From positions 1-58,137 of the forward strand of contig CP070742.1 in the NCBI GenBank assembly GCA_020348065.1: 58,137 nucleotides of DNA, given 5' to 3'. The notes below the pieces were generated by a model. The model did no database searches and had not been told where the DNA came from. It saw only the letters and a program-made list of their open reading frames with translations. A program made the translations under genes and the position numbers. Below are positions 32,901 to 41,872 of the stretch, piece after piece. The stretch's first letter is position 1. The number at the start of each line of letters is the position of its first letter. Origin of the DNA: Candidatus Zixiibacteriota bacterium (GTDB lineage: Bacteria > Zixibacteria > MSB-5A5 > UBA10806).

Positions 32901-35571
32901 CAGAAACCGGGACTCCGCTGAAAGCGCCGAACGCAGCTGCTGAAAACGGATATGTTCCTATCTGCATACCGTAGGGGATAACGAAAGAAACGTCAAAAGT
33001 CTGCTGTTGCCCGGCCCCTACGGGAGCGGGAAGGATCGGAGAAACGGAGGAGGGATTAAAGAGTATTTCGTCTTCGGTGAAAATATCGAGTTCGGTAATC
33101 ACAACAGCCGCGCCTCCGTCGTTGGTAACTTCAATGGAGCCGGTAATGGTATCATTCCATGAAGCCACGCCCTGATCCAGAATTATGTTTTCGCAGGTAA
33201 TTGCCAGCATTTCAACGGGGCCGGAGATTCCGATAATCCCGGATTGCGAAATCGCGCTGAAGGTCATGAGACCGCCGCGGCCGCTGTAAGATGTTTGTTT
33301 GGCCATAAGATCGGCCACACCGTCCGTAAAATCGCCGGGCAGTTTCAAGATATTATTCTGCATGGTTCCGCCGGCAGATGACGTTATCACAACGGTGTCG
33401 CCGGAGGCGTTATAGTTTGTTTTAATATTCCCGTATTGGTCAAAAGCGGTTAAATCCGCAGCGCCCGTAAACACGGAATCGTTATATTGCGGTGATGATA
33501 TATCAAGATCAAACTCGCCGAGACCTCCGGATATTACTTCAATACTATCGGTTATGACGATTGTCGAACCGGATGTACCTTTCATTACCGTGGGGACCGC
33601 ATTAAAAAGTGTCTGATTGGCGCTCCCGGCCCCCGATACAACCTGAATCGCATTAAAAATAGGGGATGTCCCGTTTGGAGAATTTCCGCCGCCCAGGGAA
33701 TCGTCTATTGTCACAACGCCATTGGCGTCATTTCCCCACTCGTCAACGGCGCTTGTTATGGCCAGCGGAAAAGGAATACCGCTCATTACGGTGGGAGGTT
33801 CGATAAAGGAGAAATCGAACAGAGCGCCGGGAACGACATTGATCGTTTCCGAGATTACTGAAACCGAACCATCGGTCGCGGTTATGGTTTGCGCTCCCGC
33901 GGACCTCAAGGAGAACTGGCTGCCGTTAAACGCGAAACTCCCCGAATCGGACGGAATAAACCTGTGCCCGGGATGAAGAACCGCCTGACCGTCGCTGCTT
34001 GTAAAATAAACCGAATCCGAATAGTTTATCTTCATATTTCCAAATGCATCGTAAGCGGTTACGATAACGTCGGCCGGAAAAGTATTACCGGCTGTCGTAG
34101 TCAACGGATATCCCGTCATCGCAAACTCATTTATGCTCCCGGGGGCAACCATAATCGTATCGGTGGCGGCCACAAAACCTGAGGCCGAACCCTTAAGAAC
34201 CGTCGGTTCCGCATTAGTAAGGATTTGAAAGGCGGATCCGGAACCGTCGGTAACCATTATCGCGGACAGAACAGGCGGAACACCCCCGGGAGAATTGCCT
34301 CCGCCGATTGAATCCGATATAAGAATCGTTCCTGATGTAAGATTGCCGAATTGATCGACAGCGGTAGGATACGGAACAATCAATTGAAAAGACTGACCGG
34401 CTGTTTGGTTGGGGCCAGCTTCTAACTCAAATGACGCGATCTGTGCCGCATTAACAGTTATGGGATCGGAATTCGCGCTATTGGCGCCATCAGTGACTGT
34501 AACGATTCTGGCGCCGGCGGTTACCAGAGTGAATCCCCCGCCGGCAAAGGCCGCGACACCGGCGCTATCGATCGGAAAACTAAAAGGATTGCCCGAATCA
34601 AACGGCAGTGTCGCACTTGCGTCATTCGATTCAAACCATACAATCCCGGAATAGTCGTTTTTAATATTGTCCCGGATATCGTAGACCGTCACGACCACCG
34701 GATTGGAGAAAGATTGTCCCGCAGTTCTTTGAGGCGGGGTTCCATTTATGGAGAATCGATCAAACGGCCCCGGAATTACCGTTATGAGACCGGAAGAATC
34801 GGTTATGCCGCCGCTGGAGGCGGTTACATAACAATCCCCCAATTTGTCCGCGGTGAAAACAGCATTCACAACATCGCCGCAGGAATCCACGGTTACCGCG
34901 TATGAAAACGTTAAACCGTTTATAATGTTATTGTACTGATCATAGCCGTTAGCGCTAAAGAAGATTGACGATCCGGCGGCGACGGAAGTATCCGATTCGG
35001 GAAATATTATAATGTGATCCAGTTCATCCGGCAGAAGCGTAAACGGGGCCGAAACGTCGGGGCCATGGGTAATATTATCCAGAGAATCTGTAGCGAAGAC
35101 ATTTACAGTATTATCGCCGGTGACGGTCCGGTTTATAATTTCGCATATTTCAATTGATATTCGGGATCCGGCCACGGCCGGCTGGCTTCCCGAGGAGAAA
35201 TAGCTCTTAAGGGTCTGGCCAAGATTATCCCAGGACGACACCTGGGGCTCATTGCCGTTATTGGAACCATCATCATCAAAATAATTTATTTCGGAGATTC
35301 CTGTAATATCGAAGCCCGCGGGAAATGTAACCCAGATTATAGCCGAATCGCTTAAAGGGGTTATGGTGGTGGTGAAACCGATTCTGTGGGTATCGACTGC
35401 CGCAACGATTGAGCCGGAAAGGCTGTCGGTAACGTCCAGGATTTCCTCGGTCAAAATTATATCTGGAATTTTGGGGATATCCTGCGCATGAACTCCGCTG
35501 GAAATTACTATAAAGACCCCTAAAAAAACCGCCTTCTTTAGAATCGATAGGCGCGCCCGTATTCGAAGCAT
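29929..35571 (-). CDS. Giant modular secreted protein with T9SS/FlgD-like C-terminus
   Basis: About 1,880 aa. A signal peptide (ending SSGVHA) is followed by a long series of immunoglobulin-like modules. At ~300-660 two invasin-like module types alternate A-B-A-B (A: 'VTVYDIRDNIKNDYSG', 'VTAYDAFGNMKINYSD'; B: 'TAVDQFGNLTSG...GGGNSPGG', 'SAVDEWGNDANG...GGGNSPNG'). CARDB-like modules come next ('TGSISIDSLVQGQNAAFSIRLSNNG'). The C-terminus (SCPNPFNPRIEQARIVYNL ... DGRNDAGSEVRSGVYICLI) is a FlgD-Ig/Por sorting type domain. It is likely a stalk-like surface protein. ATG 35571 is used in place of 35589 because it gives the better signal peptide. Its stop overlaps the start of the PorV-like gene, implying coupled expression. 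Confidence 0.88.
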   Translation of the reverse strand: MLRIRARLSILKKAVFLGVFIVISSGVHAQDIPKIPDIILTEEILDVTDSLSGSIVAAVDTHRIGFTTTITPLSDSAIIWVTFPAGFDITGISEINYFDDDGSNNGNEPQVSSWDNLGQTLKSYFSSGSQPAVAGSRISIEICEIINRTVTGDNTVNVFATDSLDNITHGPDVSAPFTLLPDELDHIIIFPESDTSVAAGSSIFFSANGYDQYNNIINGLTFSYAVTVDSCGDVVNAVFTADKLGDCYVTASSGGITDSSGLITVIPGPFDRFSINGTPPQRTAGQSFSNPVVVTVYDIRDNIKNDYSGIVWFESNDASATLPFDSGNPFSFPIDSAGVAAFAGGGFTLVTAGARIVTVTDGANSANSDPITVNAAQIASFELEAGPNQTAGQSFQLIVPYPTAVDQFGNLTSGTILISDSIGGGNSPGGVPPVLSAIMVTDGSGSAFQILTNAEPTVLKGSASGFVAATDTIMVAPGSINEFAMTGYPLTTTAGNTFPADVIVTAYDAFGNMKINYSDSVYFTSSDGQAVLHPGHRFIPSDSGSFAFNGSQFSLRSAGAQTITATDGSVSVISETINVVPGALFDFSFIEPPTVMSGIPFPLAITSAVDEWGNDANGVVTIDDSLGGGNSPNGTSPIFNAIQVVSGAGSANQTLFNAVPTVMKGTSGSTIVITDSIEVISGGLGEFDLDISSPQYNDSVFTGAADLTAFDQYGNIKTNYNASGDTVVITSSAGGTMQNNILKLPGDFTDGVADLMAKQTSYSGRGGLMTFSAISQSGIIGISGPVEMLAITCENIILDQGVASWNDTITGSIEVTNDGGAAVVITELDIFTEDEILFNPSSVSPILPAPVGAGQQQTFDVSFVIPYGMQIGTYPFSAAAFGAFSGVPVSDTLDGFPDTLEIQSSSIIGYVTGSISRDTLSRGNWYNLSLSLANTGGAGLALFDSSNIIVSDSVRLFRADISSGVFLPPNTPLGTTIIMDSAFVDPAFTPGVYQPVLYYYGEENGDFVSDTINLSDMITIQEGIDLQYITGSISIDSLVQGQNAAFSIRLSNNGDVAFVVDHENSRISFSDSNREYIAYSDTASSVRIDIIQPGGDTTFSFTPTILIPEFTPGDYLPVIKLRGTHNGLQETRQFNTSPDSVSVLTRGSLRIDSTYAMSRNVPFVNTSQACSVKVAVSNLGLEPVQSFYIKLESESSLDSIIIPNISGNATIAGIIPFITDPDPDSGLVFTSSLSGGQGAVSGLPPQLMQPLDNSTLLVIETPALLSLSPLVVTSPPAAMDDTVTINQLVTLSTSVSNLGMADIEGPQVITLDTGTSGFSFIDSANREFILDEDVFWELEAPGTPNDSAVLSVRFLNRPIDSNDGGDAVGPDSVSTRTFVANTEPIISHIPVVSAPDGAVDNVLSTGQSFTITDTITALGIFENLTASIALPASFSTSDPLSQTPVGGLVSWVIRAPDNPIVDSISVAAWLVDPNTGELISTETNFVVLDVLERATLNLASAIIGPRAALDGIIEPGASLQFEAVVHNLGQASAGEGVISLHLGHPDIQVAENPVQPFNSNVPLVWNITVPDSEIAVPVPIWTIIDFLPSDENTNAPAFILNDSSSVNITVRELLPEIVIEVTDLYRGSAVKGQELDFMTFRLRNRDRGGSFSAGISSIAFNAELNPSGEVEDVFTEIFLFSDSVQHVPDLISADTVGFVFDNPIVLEPGESAEFILRLVISSNASIRDFRIHLNTDNIKGFIMEDGIPTVPLVAVSPRGEREIIVSNYTVLLEQDFSQSVSSCPNPFNPRIEQARIVYNLTEDSDLEVKIFTLPGELVWSKSISASDPLGRAGPHTEFTDGILWDGRNDAGSEVRSGVYICLIKNNTSGEEEKFKIAVVK

Positions 35572-35626
35572 TCTTGAAAGATACCACAAGCAGCGGCCGT
35601 GTCAACTTTTTTCGAAACCTGCGAAA

Positions 35627-37285
35627 TCAGTCTATCTGACCGAGATCGGTGGTCCACCTCGCCCGAACATCGATAGAATCTCTATGATAAAAAAACCATT
35701 CCGCGGTCACGAAGGGATTTATCACTCCCGGCGTCCAGATACCATTACTGTCGGCGTCATCAAAATATCTGAAATAATAGGTCCCCGGCAGTACGGAGTT
35801 GAAGTTAAAAACGCCGTTTTCATCCGCATTTGTAGAGAAGGATTCTTTCCCGGTTCCTTTGGAATATAATTCACCGATCATATTCCCGGGTTTTCCGGTT
35901 TCGATACTTACCGAGCCGACAGTATCGGCAGGCGCCATTCTGAACCGAAAGGATAATGTGCTGTCTTTCATGGGATTGCCGCCAACATCATATATCTTTC
36001 CGGGATCAAGGCGTACCTCGATTTCTTTTTCTCTGGGGATACCGGTCCGGAAATTCAGATGTATGCGGTTTGGATAAACCCAACGCGGAATAAAATTTAA
36101 TGTATCCGATGAATCTGCAATCACAGATACCGAATTTACAAACCCCAGAGTCCTTATTCTTTCAGAAAAAACCATCTCTATGTGGTCGTTCCGATAAGTA
36201 GTATGGGAACCGTCTGAAGGTACCGTGGTTAGCAATTCCGGGCCGGTTGTGTCGATTTCCGGGCTGCCGGTAAAACGAGCGCCCGAGGTATCAAAGCTGT
36301 TTCCCCACAAAGAAAAAAACTCTCTGGGCTTGAGCCGGTAGCTTTTTCCGGCTTCCTGGGCTTCCGTCTCGAATACCAATTTCCCTTCCCCGCCTATATA
36401 AGCTCCTTCAATTGCCAGGAAAGTCGAATCAGAAGCTGTAATATAAAAACGGGCGGTATCGAGTTTCATCTCATCCGGAATCGGCTGAGACAGCTCAACC
36501 GTTATTTTCCGGTTATCTATTGTCCTGACCCGTGAGATTTCGGCCGGAATAGTATCGCGCCTTTCGGGCTTTAATACGAAACCGTTAGAACTCTCTCCGC
36601 TCTCGAGTCTTATGATGGCAGGCGGCAGGCCGATGGATTCCGAGGTCGGGTCCCAGAAAAGATCATTATTTCTATCGTCGATAACCACAATAACGTAATT
36701 GCCGAATGAGATGTTTTCAATTTCAAATTCATACGTAGAATCTACCTGGGTGGCATAATCCGGTATATCCTTCAAAAATAGAGCGGAAGCTGTATCCTCA
36801 AGGGAGTAAGCCCAGATATCGTATGCCGTCGGCCTCTCTTTCTCCAGGTAAATCGAACCCGAAATGGAACCGCTGTCAATGGCGCCGCCCGTGGAGAATG
36901 CGAAGCTATATGAGGTGCCCATCCGGTTTCCGTGATGATCTGTAGCATCCGCGCCGATTGTCAAGACGTAAGTTTTATCTTTTTCAAGGTTTTCGGGAGG
37001 GGATACGATCAGCTCCCTGCCGTTCCATTTATATGCGGGATAATCCCAGAAGACCGGCGATAAGAAAACGGCGCTTATGGTTTTTTCCCGGTTCATTGGC
37101 TTCGAAAAAAGAATATGAAATTTCGTATCAGGCGGGATATTAATGCTTCGGGGTTCAGGTATCACGCCGATTATGGTCGGTTTCGCCGTATCCTCGGGAC
37201 CGCCGGAAGGAGCTTCTTTTACCGCACATGAAAATAAAATCAGGATGGCTAATGAAGACAGAAGTATTCGAAAAAAAATACTCAC
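35627..37285 (-). CDS. Lipoprotein with bacterial Ig-like (Big_5) domains
   Basis: 552-aa lipoprotein (lipobox LILFSC). It opens with the Bacteroidetes-type 'EAPSGGPEDTAKPTIIGVIPEP' motif and a SbsA-type Ig-like Big_5 domain ('PPDTKFHILFSKPMNREK'). A second one occurs near residue 355 ('HIEMVFSERIRTLGFVNSVSV'), and a carboxypeptidase-regulatory-like fold follows ('FNFNSVLPGTYYFRYFDDADSNG'). Proteins with this N-terminal motif are common in the FCB group; no function is known. It overlaps the TPR lipoprotein gene by four bases. Confidence 0.87.
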   Translation of the reverse strand: MSIFFRILLSSLAILILFSCAVKEAPSGGPEDTAKPTIIGVIPEPRSINIPPDTKFHILFSKPMNREKTISAVFLSPVFWDYPAYKWNGRELIVSPPENLEKDKTYVLTIGADATDHHGNRMGTSYSFAFSTGGAIDSGSISGSIYLEKERPTAYDIWAYSLEDTASALFLKDIPDYATQVDSTYEFEIENISFGNYVIVVIDDRNNDLFWDPTSESIGLPPAIIRLESGESSNGFVLKPERRDTIPAEISRVRTIDNRKITVELSQPIPDEMKLDTARFYITASDSTFLAIEGAYIGGEGKLVFETEAQEAGKSYRLKPREFFSLWGNSFDTSGARFTGSPEIDTTGPELLTTVPSDGSHTTYRNDHIEMVFSERIRTLGFVNSVSVIADSSDTLNFIPRWVYPNRIHLNFRTGIPREKEIEVRLDPGKIYDVGGNPMKDSTLSFRFRMAPADTVGSVSIETGKPGNMIGELYSKGTGKESFSTNADENGVFNFNSVLPGTYYFRYFDDADSNGIWTPGVINPFVTAEWFFYHRDSIDVRARWTTDLGQID

Positions 37286-38964
37286 CGATTATTTATCTTC
37301 GCACGTATCTCGTCATTATCGGGATCAAGCTTCAGGGCATTTCCCCAGCTTTCAACAGCTTTATCAATCTGATTGAGCGCCGCGTATATATCGCCCTGAT
37401 GATCGTACAATATAGCGTCGTCCTGCTCACTTTCAATGGCGCTCTTCATCGGGATAATGGCCTCTTCATATCTTCCCAGTTTATACAAAACCCAGGCATA
37501 GCTGTCAAGGAAAGCCCCGTTATCGGGTTCAATCGTGAGCGCTTTCTCAATCATCCGTATGGCTTCGTCAAGATTTATGCCTTTATCCGCGTACATATAT
37601 CCGAGATAATTCAAAGTAAGAGCGTTGTCGGGATCGACTTCCAGTATTTTTTTGAAATGTTTTTCGGCCATATCAAAATCACCCAATCGTTCACAGGCGG
37701 CCGCCAGGTTGAACCTGAACTGGATATTATCGGGATTCGATTCGAGAAGCCTGGAGTAGCCGTCCCGCGCGAGATCATGCTTTTCATTTCGGGAATGAAT
37801 CAAGGAAGTATAAAAAAGTATTTCAATATTGTCAGCGGGCACTTTTTCGAGAGCGCTTTTCATAATCCCCAGCGATTCTTCATATCGACCCAGCCGGTCC
37901 ACCGAGAGCGCCATATTTATCCAGGCGTCCGAAAGGGAGTCCTCGAGGGCCAAGGCTTTACGAAAGTAATCCTCAGATAAATCGTACTCCTCATCGAATT
38001 GCTTTAAACGGCCCAGGTAATAATATACATCGGAATCTGCAAAACCTTTTTCGTCGATACGTATCAAAAGCGATTCGGCCTCGGCGAATTTTTGATTTCC
38101 AAACAAAATAAACGCATAACGTCTTAAGATATCAGGATCGTCGGTATAATGTTCCGCGATCCTCCCGGCAACCTTCTCGGCGTATTCGATATTATTAATG
38201 GAGAAAAATAGCGGAAGAAGCGCCTGCAAAATTACGGGGTCATCCCAATTATCCTTCATGGTTTTTTGATACAGGCTGTCCGCGCGCGAAGTATCCCCCT
38301 TGGCCATCATGGCCCCCGCCAGATTGGCCAAGACCCTGATATCGGTATCCTTTTCATTCTGAGCCTCTGAAAATGCATCGATGGCTTTATCATATTTTTT
38401 TGCTTTCATATAAAATGCGCCGAGATCGAGAAGACTTCCCTTTTTGTCGGGAGAATAATGTACCGCCGCCCGGTAATGTTTCTCGGCTTCGTTATAGTTC
38501 CCGAGCGTCTGTAATAGAACGGCAAGGTATCTTCTGGGCATATACTGGGTGGAATCCAACTCCAGAGAACGCTTGTAAAAATCCGCCGCTCCGCTGAAAT
38601 CCTTGGTATATTGAAGGCAATTGCCTATAAAATTATAGTCCTCGGCCGATTTATCCTTGATTTCCGAGCGCAATACCGCGGCTTCATTAAACCTCCCCAA
38701 TTTTAAATAAACACTCGATAGCGTTCGGCGGATTTCGAGGGACGAAGGATCGTATATGAGCGCTTTGCGATACATTTCGGCGGCTTCCGTAAGGCTGCCG
38801 GATTGCTCATACAGATCGCCCTTTACAAAATAATCATACGCCCGGTAGGAAGCATAGGAATCCGGTTCGGTCTCAGCTATTTGACCGCCATCATTTCTGG
38901 CGGCGCCGCCGCAGGCCATAATAATCAGTGATATAATAAAAAGCGAATTTCTGAAAATTTTCAT
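37282..38964 (-). CDS. TPR lipoprotein
   Basis: 560 aa with a lipobox (LIIMAC) and at least twelve TPR repeats covering nearly the whole mature chain (ASYRAYDYFVKGDLYEQSGSLTEAAEMYRKAL ... AVESWGNALKLDPDNDEI). The end (TLNYLGYMYADKGINLDEAIRMIEKAL) resembles lipoprotein TPR proteins of outer-membrane or secretion complexes. ATGA coupling with the downstream Ig lipoprotein suggests the two act together in the envelope. Confidence 0.9.
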   Translation of the reverse strand: MKIFRNSLFIISLIIMACGGAARNDGGQIAETEPDSYASYRAYDYFVKGDLYEQSGSLTEAAEMYRKALIYDPSSLEIRRTLSSVYLKLGRFNEAAVLRSEIKDKSAEDYNFIGNCLQYTKDFSGAADFYKRSLELDSTQYMPRRYLAVLLQTLGNYNEAEKHYRAAVHYSPDKKGSLLDLGAFYMKAKKYDKAIDAFSEAQNEKDTDIRVLANLAGAMMAKGDTSRADSLYQKTMKDNWDDPVILQALLPLFFSINNIEYAEKVAGRIAEHYTDDPDILRRYAFILFGNQKFAEAESLLIRIDEKGFADSDVYYYLGRLKQFDEEYDLSEDYFRKALALEDSLSDAWINMALSVDRLGRYEESLGIMKSALEKVPADNIEILFYTSLIHSRNEKHDLARDGYSRLLESNPDNIQFRFNLAAACERLGDFDMAEKHFKKILEVDPDNALTLNYLGYMYADKGINLDEAIRMIEKALTIEPDNGAFLDSYAWVLYKLGRYEEAIIPMKSAIESEQDDAILYDHQGDIYAALNQIDKAVESWGNALKLDPDNDEIRAKINNR

Positions 38965-38989
38965 TTTTTTCCCTTACTTATTTTCCAGA

Positions 38990-39886
38990 TCACACATTCA
39001 ACTTAACAAAATCAATTTTTTCCAATTCGGCCGCTCCCAGACCGTATTTACCAGCCGTTTTTATATATATCGGTTCCCTTCTGGTACCCTTCAATGTTTC
39101 CAGCCCGGCAGTTTTTCTCAAATCCTCTATTATCTTATAGCCCACCGCGTCAATAGCCACGGGATCCGTGCCGATTAAAATTCCGCCGTAATCCGCCGCC
39201 CAGCGGGGATGGTATGCCGGTCCGCCGTGAAATTGAACTTTCAATGCGTCCACAACTATCAAACGCTGTTTTGACCTGATCTGTTCCAGGCTGTTCAGAT
39301 CAGCAATATAGGGGTCGCAGGCGCTGTCATGGTATTTATTGGGGTTATGAATGCTTCCGTAATGATTTTTCAAGGCGCAGGTTACGCCCGCGATTCCATG
39401 ATCCTTTAAAACCGGGATATTTATGATGGCATCACAGTAATCGACAAGAACCCTGCTCAAAAGCCCTCCCACTTTTCCCCGCGATACGAGGGAATTCGAA
39501 TAGCCGACGCCGCGATGATCGGTCCCGAAACAAAGCGGTCCGCCGCCGCCGGTATTAAGAGCGAATCCCAGTGCGGATAATTCCCGATCAAATCTATCCC
39601 AGATTAGATGTTTTTTGCGCGGTCTGCCGATTTCATCAAGTAAATTGGAAAGAGTGTTGACAACCTCGGCCCGGGTCGACATTGCAGGACCCGCAAGGCC
39701 GTTTACTTTCAGGCCGATGACATCGCCGGAACTAAATATCGACTGTAAATAATCTCCATAATCGTTTGACTCCGAAATCGCGTTAAAACCGGTCTCGATC
39801 ATCTGATGAAGGATATCGAGATCGATACTGCCGTCATCCTCAATAACAAGCGAAGACCGAACTTGAATTACGCTCGATTCAGCCAT
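38990..39886 (-). CDS. DUF362 domain protein
   Basis: 298-aa protein of the DUF362 family. Typical segments are 'DVIGLKVNGLAGP', 'CDAIINIPVLKDHGIAGVTCALKNHYGSI' and 'DYGGILIGTDPVAIDAVGYKII'. Many members carry ferredoxin clusters, but this one has no CxxCxxC motif. No signal peptide is seen. Function unknown. No ribosome binding site precedes ATG 39886, and the -10 element lies only seven bases upstream, which suggests a leaderless transcript. It heads the long minus-strand series that runs into the polysaccharide operon. Confidence 0.85.
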   Translation of the reverse strand: MAESSVIQVRSSLVIEDDGSIDLDILHQMIETGFNAISESNDYGDYLQSIFSSGDVIGLKVNGLAGPAMSTRAEVVNTLSNLLDEIGRPRKKHLIWDRFDRELSALGFALNTGGGGPLCFGTDHRGVGYSNSLVSRGKVGGLLSRVLVDYCDAIINIPVLKDHGIAGVTCALKNHYGSIHNPNKYHDSACDPYIADLNSLEQIRSKQRLIVVDALKVQFHGGPAYHPRWAADYGGILIGTDPVAIDAVGYKIIEDLRKTAGLETLKGTRREPIYIKTAGKYGLGAAELEKIDFVKLNV

Positions 39887-39893
39887 GGTAAAA

Positions 39894-39924
39894 ATAATAT
39901 TTCCGTAAATCCAGGTTTTGTCAA
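39894..39924 (-). promoter_or_regulatory. Candidate sigma70-like promoter for the DUF362 gene
   Basis: Minus strand: a perfect TTGACA (39919..39924) and TATTAT (39894..39899) with 19-base spacing; overlapping AT-rich hexamers give 17 or 18. Transcription would start at or within a few bases of the ATG at 39886. Confidence 0.5.
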
Positions 39925-39964
39925 CTGATAACGATTTATTTTATTGAAATTACTTTTTGGAATT

Positions 39965-40168
39965 TTAGACGGCGGCCTCCGCCCGGGGCGCTTTGGGTAC
40001 GATAATCCAGGCAATAACATATGCTATAGCGCTGGAGAGCCAGGCAAATAAAAGAAAAATCGCCAGAAGCCGCACTATAGTCGGATCTATATTGAAATAT
40101 TCCGCGATCCCGGCGCAAACACCCGCTATTTTGGAATCCTCGATAGAACGGTAAAGTTTTTTAGCCAT
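39965..40168 (-). CDS. PspC domain protein
   Basis: 67-aa single-domain protein: KKLYRS...[28 protein letters not shown], followed by a hydrophobic helix ([18 protein letters not shown]). This is the PspC envelope-stress domain, small membrane proteins of the phage-shock type. AAGGAGG lies five bases before ATG 40168. No pspA or pspB is next to it. Confidence 0.92.
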   Translation of the reverse strand: MAKKLYRSIEDSKIAGVCAGIAEYFNIDPTIVRLLAIFLLFAWLSSAIAYVIAWIIVPKAPRAEAAV

Positions 40169-40185
40169 AAATCCTCCTTATAAAT

Positions 40186-40191
40186 ATTATA
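40186..40191 (-). promoter_or_regulatory. Candidate -10 box of the PspC gene
   Basis: A perfect TATAAT on the minus strand just upstream of the AAGGAGG site. The -35 region is weak, so this could be regulated by another sigma factor. The leader would be only about 10 nt. Confidence 0.35.
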
Positions 40192-40267
40192 CCCATAAGG
40201 ACATCAGATTATTCATTAAAAATGAAATATTAGCTCATAAATACTCAAATTTTATAGTGAGATTAAA

Positions 40268-41863
40268 TTACCACAGAATATTGCCTTTACCATAAACGAA
40301 TTCCCCGTCGATTATAGCGGCAAGAGTTTCGGCCTTATAAACATCGCTCGGTTTCATCCTCACTATGTCATCGGAGAGAACCGCGAAATCGGCCCGTTTG
40401 CCTATCTCTATACTTCCGGCAATATCATCAAAACAGCACGCCCCGGCCGAACCGATAGTGTAGGCTTCAATAGCCTTGGTAACCGGGATTTTCTCCTCCG
40501 GATACCAAGAAGGTCGATCATCGTTTGCTCTCTTGCGGGCGACGGCGGCGTGAATCCCGGCTATGGGGTCGGCATTTTCTATGGGGGCATCGGAGCCAAA
40601 TGCGAGATTTGCTCCCGACTCCAGCATAGAGCGGAAAGCGTAAGCGTAACGCGCCCTTTTGCCCCAATACTTATCTGCCACATCCCGATCGGACGTGGCA
40701 TGGATCGGCTGGACAGACACTGTTATGCCGAATTTCCTGAATAATCCGACATCTTTCTTTCGCAAAATCTGGGCATGCTCGATTCTGGGGATCAGGCCAG
40801 CTTTCGCAAAAGCCCCGGAGTATTTGCCTAACGCGTTGAGACTTTGAAAGTTAGCTTTGTCGCCTATGGCGTGAATCGCGACCGAGATACCGTTTTTTAC
40901 CGCCCCGGCGATAAACTCTTCCATCTGATTCTGAGTCAGTGTTTCAACACCATAATTGTTTTTAGAATCCCTGTAAGGATTAAACATTAAAGCGGTTTGC
41001 GAGCCGAGAGCGCCGTCTGAGAAAAGTTTCAAGTGTCCCATCCTGAAATGTTCGCTTCCTTTGCCCGTCCGAAATCCAGAACGGACGGCTTCGTCGAAGT
41101 CATTGTCATAAATCATCTTACAAATGCGTAATTTCAGCCTGCAGCTTTTTTCCAGTTCTGAAAGCTCCGATATTACAGTCGGCCAGGTATCGAAATCTCC
41201 CACACCCGCGATTCCCAATTTTAATAACTTTTTCTGCGCTTCGGTTATCGAATCTATCTTATCATTGTAAGAAAGCGGGGGCATGCGATCGTAAACGATT
41301 TTCACCGCCTGCTCCTTTAGAATCCCTGTCGGTTCGCCCGTATCGTCTTTTTCTATTACGCCACCGGGAGGATCGGGAGTATCCCTGTTTATATTACAGC
41401 AGCTTAACGCGGCCGAATTCACCCATAGCAGATGCCAATCCTTGCTATCCAGGGCGACTGGATTATCGGTAATTTTATCGAGGACGTTTTTATCCGGAAA
41501 TTCGCCTCCCCAGAGATTTTTATTCCAGCCTCTGCCCTTCAGCCACTGGCCCGGTTTCAGTTTGGCGGCGGCTTTTTTTATAATTGAGACAGCGCTGTGG
41601 AGGGAATCCACGCCGTCCAGATCAACCTGTTTGGAAAAATTACCAACAGCCGCCAAATGCAGATGGGCGTCATTAAAGGCGGGGAGAACGAATTTCTTTT
41701 GCAGATCATACTTTTTATAGCCCCGCCGCCATAGATGGCTGATATCCCTGTTTGTTCCTATAGCATTTATTATTCCATTCTCAACCGCCACCGCCTGCGC
41801 CCTTTTCCCGCCAGGCCGGACCAAATAGAAATCGCCGTTTATGAAGATTTTTTTATTTTGCAT
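40268..41863 (-). CDS. YtcJ-type amidohydrolase
   Basis: 531-aa metal-dependent hydrolase of the Amidohydrolase_3/YtcJ family. The metal ligands and signature are visible: 'LPAFNDAHLHLAAVG' (HxH), 'KLFSDGALGSQTA', 'AIHAIGDKAN', 'RIEHAQIL' and 'GSDAPIENADPIAGI'. Substrate unknown; members deacylate amides or cyclic compounds. It starts nine bases after the selB stop and so is probably co-transcribed with the selenium operon, though a functional link is not evident. No signal peptide. Confidence 0.92.
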   Translation of the reverse strand: MQNKKIFINGDFYLVRPGGKRAQAVAVENGIINAIGTNRDISHLWRRGYKKYDLQKKFVLPAFNDAHLHLAAVGNFSKQVDLDGVDSLHSAVSIIKKAAAKLKPGQWLKGRGWNKNLWGGEFPDKNVLDKITDNPVALDSKDWHLLWVNSAALSCCNINRDTPDPPGGVIEKDDTGEPTGILKEQAVKIVYDRMPPLSYNDKIDSITEAQKKLLKLGIAGVGDFDTWPTVISELSELEKSCRLKLRICKMIYDNDFDEAVRSGFRTGKGSEHFRMGHLKLFSDGALGSQTALMFNPYRDSKNNYGVETLTQNQMEEFIAGAVKNGISVAIHAIGDKANFQSLNALGKYSGAFAKAGLIPRIEHAQILRKKDVGLFRKFGITVSVQPIHATSDRDVADKYWGKRARYAYAFRSMLESGANLAFGSDAPIENADPIAGIHAAVARKRANDDRPSWYPEEKIPVTKAIEAYTIGSAGACCFDDIAGSIEIGKRADFAVLSDDIVRMKPSDVYKAETLAAIIDGEFVYGKGNILW

Positions 41864-41872
41864 ATGCGGGAA

